Part shown: positions 13,186 to 15,799 of the stretch, piece by piece
Layout: every line of letters starts with the position of its first letter
How positions within the stretch are numbered: the stretch's first letter is position 1
Origin: JBGSIZ01 sp041742255
Lineage (GTDB): Bacteria; Pseudomonadota; Alphaproteobacteria; Rhodobacterales; Rhodobacteraceae
Length of the DNA: 15,799 nt
Reading direction: 5' to 3'
NCBI GenBank assembly: GCA_041742255.1
Contig: JBGSIZ010000292.1
Location: 1-15,799 of the forward strand
Made by a program: the position numbers and the translations under genes
The notes under the pieces: model-generated
What the model saw: only the letters and a program-made list of their open reading frames with translations
Told to the model about the DNA's origin: nothing
Database searches by the model: none

Positions 13186-14496
13186 ATGAACATGCAGACC
13201 ACCAACGTCATGGCGCCCCCCGCGCCCCGGTCCATCGCCCAGATGGAACTCCCCGTCGTGATGATGCGGGACATCCTGCTCAAGACGATGTTCCGCAAGA
13301 ACCTCACGCTGGTGACGGAAATCGCGCGGGCGATCTGCCTTCCGGTGCAGGTGACGCAAGAACTGGTGGACCTCGCACGCGGCCAGAAACTGCTCGAGGC
13401 GACAGGAACGCTCAACGCGCTCTCAGGCAACGAAATGGGCTACCAACTGACCGAAGGGGGCAAGGCGCGGGCGCTCGACGCGCTGGCACAGTCGGAATAC
13501 TTCGGGGCCATGCCGGTGCCGCTCTCGGTCTATACGCAACAGGTCAAACGGCAGTCGATCCGCAACATCCAGGTGACGCGCGACCAGCTTATCGCGTCGA
13601 TGGGGCACCTGATCCTGCCCGATGACCTTCTGGACCACCTCGGGCCTGCGGTGTCGGCGGGTCGGTCGATCCTGATGTATGGGCCGCCCGGCAACGGCAA
13701 ATCCTCCATCTCCAACGGCATCCGGGACGCGCTGGGGGATAAAATCTACATCCCCCGCGCCATCGAATACGCAGGGCAGGTCATCACGGTCTATGACCCC
13801 ATCGTGCATTCGGCGGCCGAAGAAGACCTCGACGACCCCAATTCCCTGCGGCGGACCTCGGGGCGGTTCGACACCCGCTATGTGCGCTGCGAACGGCCCA
13901 CCGTGGTCACGGGCGGGGAACTGTCGCTCTCCATGCTGGACCTTGTCTACAACCCGGTCGCGCGGACCTATCAGGCACCGCTGCAACTCAAATCCACCGG
14001 CGGCATTTTCATCGTGGACGACCTTGGCCGGCAAAAGGAACCGCCGCAAGCCATCGTCAACCGCTGGATCGTGCCACTGGAAGAAGCGCGGGACATCCTC
14101 GCCCTGCAGTCGGGCGAGAAATTCGAGGTGCCGTTTGACACGCTCGTGATCTTCTCGACCAACTTCCACCCCAACGAAATCTTTGACCGCGCGGCGCTGC
14201 GGCGGATTTTCTTCAAGATCAAGGTGGACGGCCCCAATCAGGAAAACTTCCTGAAAATCTTCGCCATGGTCGCGCGGAAAAAGAAGATGCCGCTGGACGA
14301 AAGCGCGCTCGTGCACCTTCTGAAAAAGAAATACCCGACCATCGACAACGAATACGCCAACTATCAACCGGTGTTCCTGATCGACCAGATGATCGCGATC
14401 TGCGAATTCGAAGGCATCCCCTACCAGATGTCGCCAGCGCTCATCGACCGGGCCTGGGCCAACATGTTCGTCAAGGAAGAAGCGATCATTCACTAG
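13186..14496 (+). CDS. AAA+ ATPase with winged-helix-like N-terminal domain
   Basis: This encodes a 436-residue protein. Residues about 25-110 look like a winged helix-turn-helix (LTLVTEIARAICLPVQVTQE, then LEATG and YQLTEGGKARALDAL). The AAA+ module follows: Walker A GPPGNGKSS (166-174), Walker B GIFIVDDLG (273-281), a sensor-1-like STN (324-326), and arginines in RAALRRIFFKI that could be the finger. The C-terminal region of about 90 residues is helical. Partner and substrate are unknown. It may be a chaperone-like or regulatory ATPase, perhaps tied to the neighbouring pilus locus. The ATG at 13186 (or 13192) lacks a strong ribosome site. A TTG at 13102 would add 28 residues of low-complexity sequence over the inverted repeat and is disfavoured. 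Confidence 0.85.
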   Translation: MNMQTTNVMAPPAPRSIAQMELPVVMMRDILLKTMFRKNLTLVTEIARAICLPVQVTQELVDLARGQKLLEATGTLNALSGNEMGYQLTEGGKARALDALAQSEYFGAMPVPLSVYTQQVKRQSIRNIQVTRDQLIASMGHLILPDDLLDHLGPAVSAGRSILMYGPPGNGKSSISNGIRDALGDKIYIPRAIEYAGQVITVYDPIVHSAAEEDLDDPNSLRRTSGRFDTRYVRCERPTVVTGGELSLSMLDLVYNPVARTYQAPLQLKSTGGIFIVDDLGRQKEPPQAIVNRWIVPLEEARDILALQSGEKFEVPFDTLVIFSTNFHPNEIFDRAALRRIFFKIKVDGPNQENFLKIFAMVARKKKMPLDESALVHLLKKKYPTIDNEYANYQPVFLIDQMIAICEFEGIPYQMSPALIDRAWANMFVKEEAIIH

Positions 14497-14759
14497 TGAC
14501 AGCAGGCAAGACGCCCGGCATCACCTTGGCGGCCCCCTTGATCCAAGGGCAACGTTACAAGGACGCAGCCGGACTGCTGGGTGATGGCTCAACGTGGCCT
14601 TGACCAATGGCCGACCAAAGGGGCCCTTCGGTCCCTCATCCCGATGTCCTCTCGGCTTTGGCTCCAAAATTTCTGGCCCACCCCGCGCGCACCCAATCCA
14701 CCCCGCCCCGTTTCTTTCTGCCGAAAAAACCGCCGCCTGAGGCTCCAGCGGCTCGCACA

Positions 14760-14781
14760 GTAAGGTGGGTGTTCACCCACC
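14760..14781. repeat. REP-like palindrome, copy 1
   Basis: GTAA is followed by GGTGGGT (14764-14770), loop GTTC, and ACCCACC (14775-14781). The GGTGGGT/ACCCACC stem with a short conserved head resembles repetitive extragenic palindromes mobilised by RAYT (TnpA-REP) transposases. A second copy lies 32 bases on in the same orientation. Confidence 0.7.
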
Positions 14782-14813
14782 CTCCCCCACTGCAATTCCA
14801 AACCCCACCCCGC

Positions 14814-14835
14814 GTAAGGTGGGTTTCAACCCACC
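14814..14835. repeat. REP-like palindrome, copy 2
   Basis: GTAA is followed by GGTGGGTT (14818-14825), loop TC, and AACCCACC (14828-14835). It matches copy 1 in head and stem; the differences are confined to the loop region. It lies 22 bases before the hrpB start. Confidence 0.7.
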
Positions 14836-14857
14836 GCCCCTTTGGGCATAAAACGGC

Positions 14858-15799
14858 ATGACCCAACCGCTCCCCATCGACGATATCCTGCCGGCGCTTA
14901 TCGCGGCGCTCACCGACCACAGGCGGGCGGTGTTGCAGGCACCGCCGGGGGCGGGCAAAACCACGCGGGTGCCCTTGGCCATCCTGCAGGCCAACCTCAC
15001 GGCGCTGAAAATCGTCATGCTCGAACCGCGCAGGCTGGCAACACGGGCAGCGGCGGAACGGCTGGCGGACCAATTGGGGGAACCCGTGGGGCAGCGGGTG
15101 GGCTACCGGATGCGCGGAGACAGCAGCATCAGCCCGGCCACAAGGATCGAGGTCGTGACCGAAGGCATCCTGACCCGGATGCTGCAATCGGACCCGGACC
15201 TGACCGGCATAGGCTGCGTGATCTTTGACGAATTCCACGAACGCTCGCTCAACGGCGATCTGGGGCTGGCGCTGACATGGGAAGTGGCACAGGCGCTGCG
15301 GCCGGACCTCCTCGTGCTGGTGATGTCGGCGACGCTTGATGCGGGACCCGTGGCGACGCTCCTGAACAACGCACCAATCCTCACATCCCTTGGGCGCAGC
15401 TACCCGGTCAACACGGTCTACCTGCCTGCGCCCTTGGCCAAAACCACGCGGCTGGACCACGGCACCGCCGATCTGGTGGCACAGGCTGTGGCGGAAACCA
15501 CCGGGGGCGTGCTGGTGTTCCTCCCCGGCGAAGGGGAAATCCGGCAGGTGCAATCGCGCCTGACCGGACGACTGCCCCCGGACTGCGACATCCGGCCTCT
15601 TTACGGGGCGCTGCCCTTTGCGGCGCAACGGGCAGCGATTGCACCGGTGGCAACAGGGCGCAAGGTCGTGCTGTCCACCGCCATCGCCGAAACCTCGCTC
15701 ACCATCGAAGATATCCGGGTCGTCGTCGATGCGGGCCGGGCGCGGCGATCGCGCTATGATCCGGGGTCGGGCATGGCGCGGCTGGTCACCGAACGGGTC
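14858..15799 (+). CDS. hrpB: ATP-dependent helicase HrpB, N-terminal 314 residues
   Basis: This is a DEAH-box (DExH) helicase of the HrpB type, open to the right edge. Visible motifs are Walker A APPGAGKTT (28-36), the EPRRLATRAAAERLA segment (motif Ia), TEGILTRML, the DEFH box (124-127) followed by ERSL, SAT (157-159), and the second RecA-domain segment VVLSTAIAETSLTIEDIRVV. Motif VI would lie just beyond the window. HrpB is normally about 800 residues, so over half is missing. The ATG at 14858 gives the usual short N-terminus before the P-loop; the ribosome site is weak. Its cellular role in bacteria is poorly defined. It is probably an ordinary chromosomal gene unrelated to the pilus, marking the right border of the locus. 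Confidence 0.93.
   Translation, partial: MTQPLPIDDILPALIAALTDHRRAVLQAPPGAGKTTRVPLAILQANLTALKIVMLEPRRLATRAAAERLADQLGEPVGQRVGYRMRGDSSISPATRIEVVTEGILTRMLQSDPDLTGIGCVIFDEFHERSLNGDLGLALTWEVAQALRPDLLVLVMSATLDAGPVATLLNNAPILTSLGRSYPVNTVYLPAPLAKTTRLDHGTADLVAQAVAETTGGVLVFLPGEGEIRQVQSRLTGRLPPDCDIRPLYGALPFAAQRAAIAPVATGRKVVLSTAIAETSLTIEDIRVVVDAGRARRSRYDPGSGMARLVTERV

Larger units (their letters stand above)
14497..14857. other. Intergenic region without a gene, carrying hairpins and REP-like repeats
   Basis: These 361 bases separate the AAA+ gene from hrpB. I see no credible gene. CCCTTG (14535-14540) pairs with CAAGGG (14544-14549), and GGGGCC (14620-14625) pairs with GGTCCC (14630-14635, one G-T pair). 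Neither is followed by a T-run. The right end holds two REP-like palindromes, listed separately. No clear promoter for hrpB was found. Confidence 0.6.

Noticed and set aside
13423..14493. 356-codon minus-strand open frame opposite the AAA+ gene
   Set aside because: The plus strand has intact Walker A, Walker B and sensor motifs; the minus frame shows no domain.
14497..14857. Possible small proteins in the gap before hrpB
   Set aside because: Candidate frames have weak starts, Pro-rich random composition and run through the REP-like repeats.
14636..15628. 330-codon minus-strand open frame across the REP-like repeats and hrpB
   Set aside because: It runs through both palindromes and lies opposite the helicase motifs of hrpB; a shadow frame.
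1..15799. tRNA, rRNA, CRISPR arrays, insertion sequences or prophage genes
   Set aside because: None was seen: no cloverleaf, no regular spaced repeat array, no transposase or integrase motif.

Overview
The window reads as chromosomal DNA of an alphaproteobacterium, most likely the Rhodobacteraceae/Roseobacter group. This rests on high GC content, the pilin core DGAVTVDWVVLTA, the gene order flp-cpaB-cpaC-ompA-cpaE-cpaF-tadB-tadC-tadD-tadD-tadV, and protein-level resemblance to that group. No database search was possible, so the taxonomic call is an inference.

Layout. Bases 1-180 (minus strand) hold the start of a secreted protein that runs off the left edge. Bases 181-532 are a divergent regulatory region. 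Bases 533-11409 (plus strand) are a nearly complete Tad (tight adherence, type IVb/Flp) pilus locus. It has two 61-aa Flp pilins, CpaB/RcpC, the secretin CpaC/RcpA, an OmpA-type lipoprotein, CpaE/TadZ, the CpaF/TadA motor ATPase, TadB and TadC, two TadD-like TPR lipoproteins, and the prepilin peptidase TadV/CpaA. Bases 11422-13044 (minus) encode a polytopic GT-C-like membrane protein convergent with tadV. Divergent from it, bases 13186-14496 (plus) encode an AAA+ ATPase with an apparent winged-helix N-terminus. A roughly 360-bp gap with a pair of REP-like palindromes follows, and the window ends inside hrpB (14858 to the right edge).

How the genes work together. TadV cleaves the 14-residue leaders of the Flp pilins. 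CpaF powers assembly through the TadB/TadC inner-membrane platform, positioned by CpaE. The pilus leaves through the CpaC secretin with CpaB. The OmpA-type lipoprotein and two TadD lipoproteins probably support the outer-membrane complex. No TadE, TadF or TadG pseudopilin gene and no canonical CpaD is present, so those must lie elsewhere or be absent.

The most informative non-coding signal is that three intrinsic-terminator-like hairpins split the pilus locus into flp1 | flp2-cpaB | cpaC-ompA | cpaE-to-tadV. Several smaller hairpins and short repeats lie in the same gaps. I found no wholly new system. The points most worth a second look are the segmented transcription, the paired pilins with Asp-Trp instead of Glu-Tyr at mature positions 5-6, the unusual P-loops in CpaE and CpaF, the wHTH-AAA+ protein with a large inverted repeat upstream, and the REP-like doublet.
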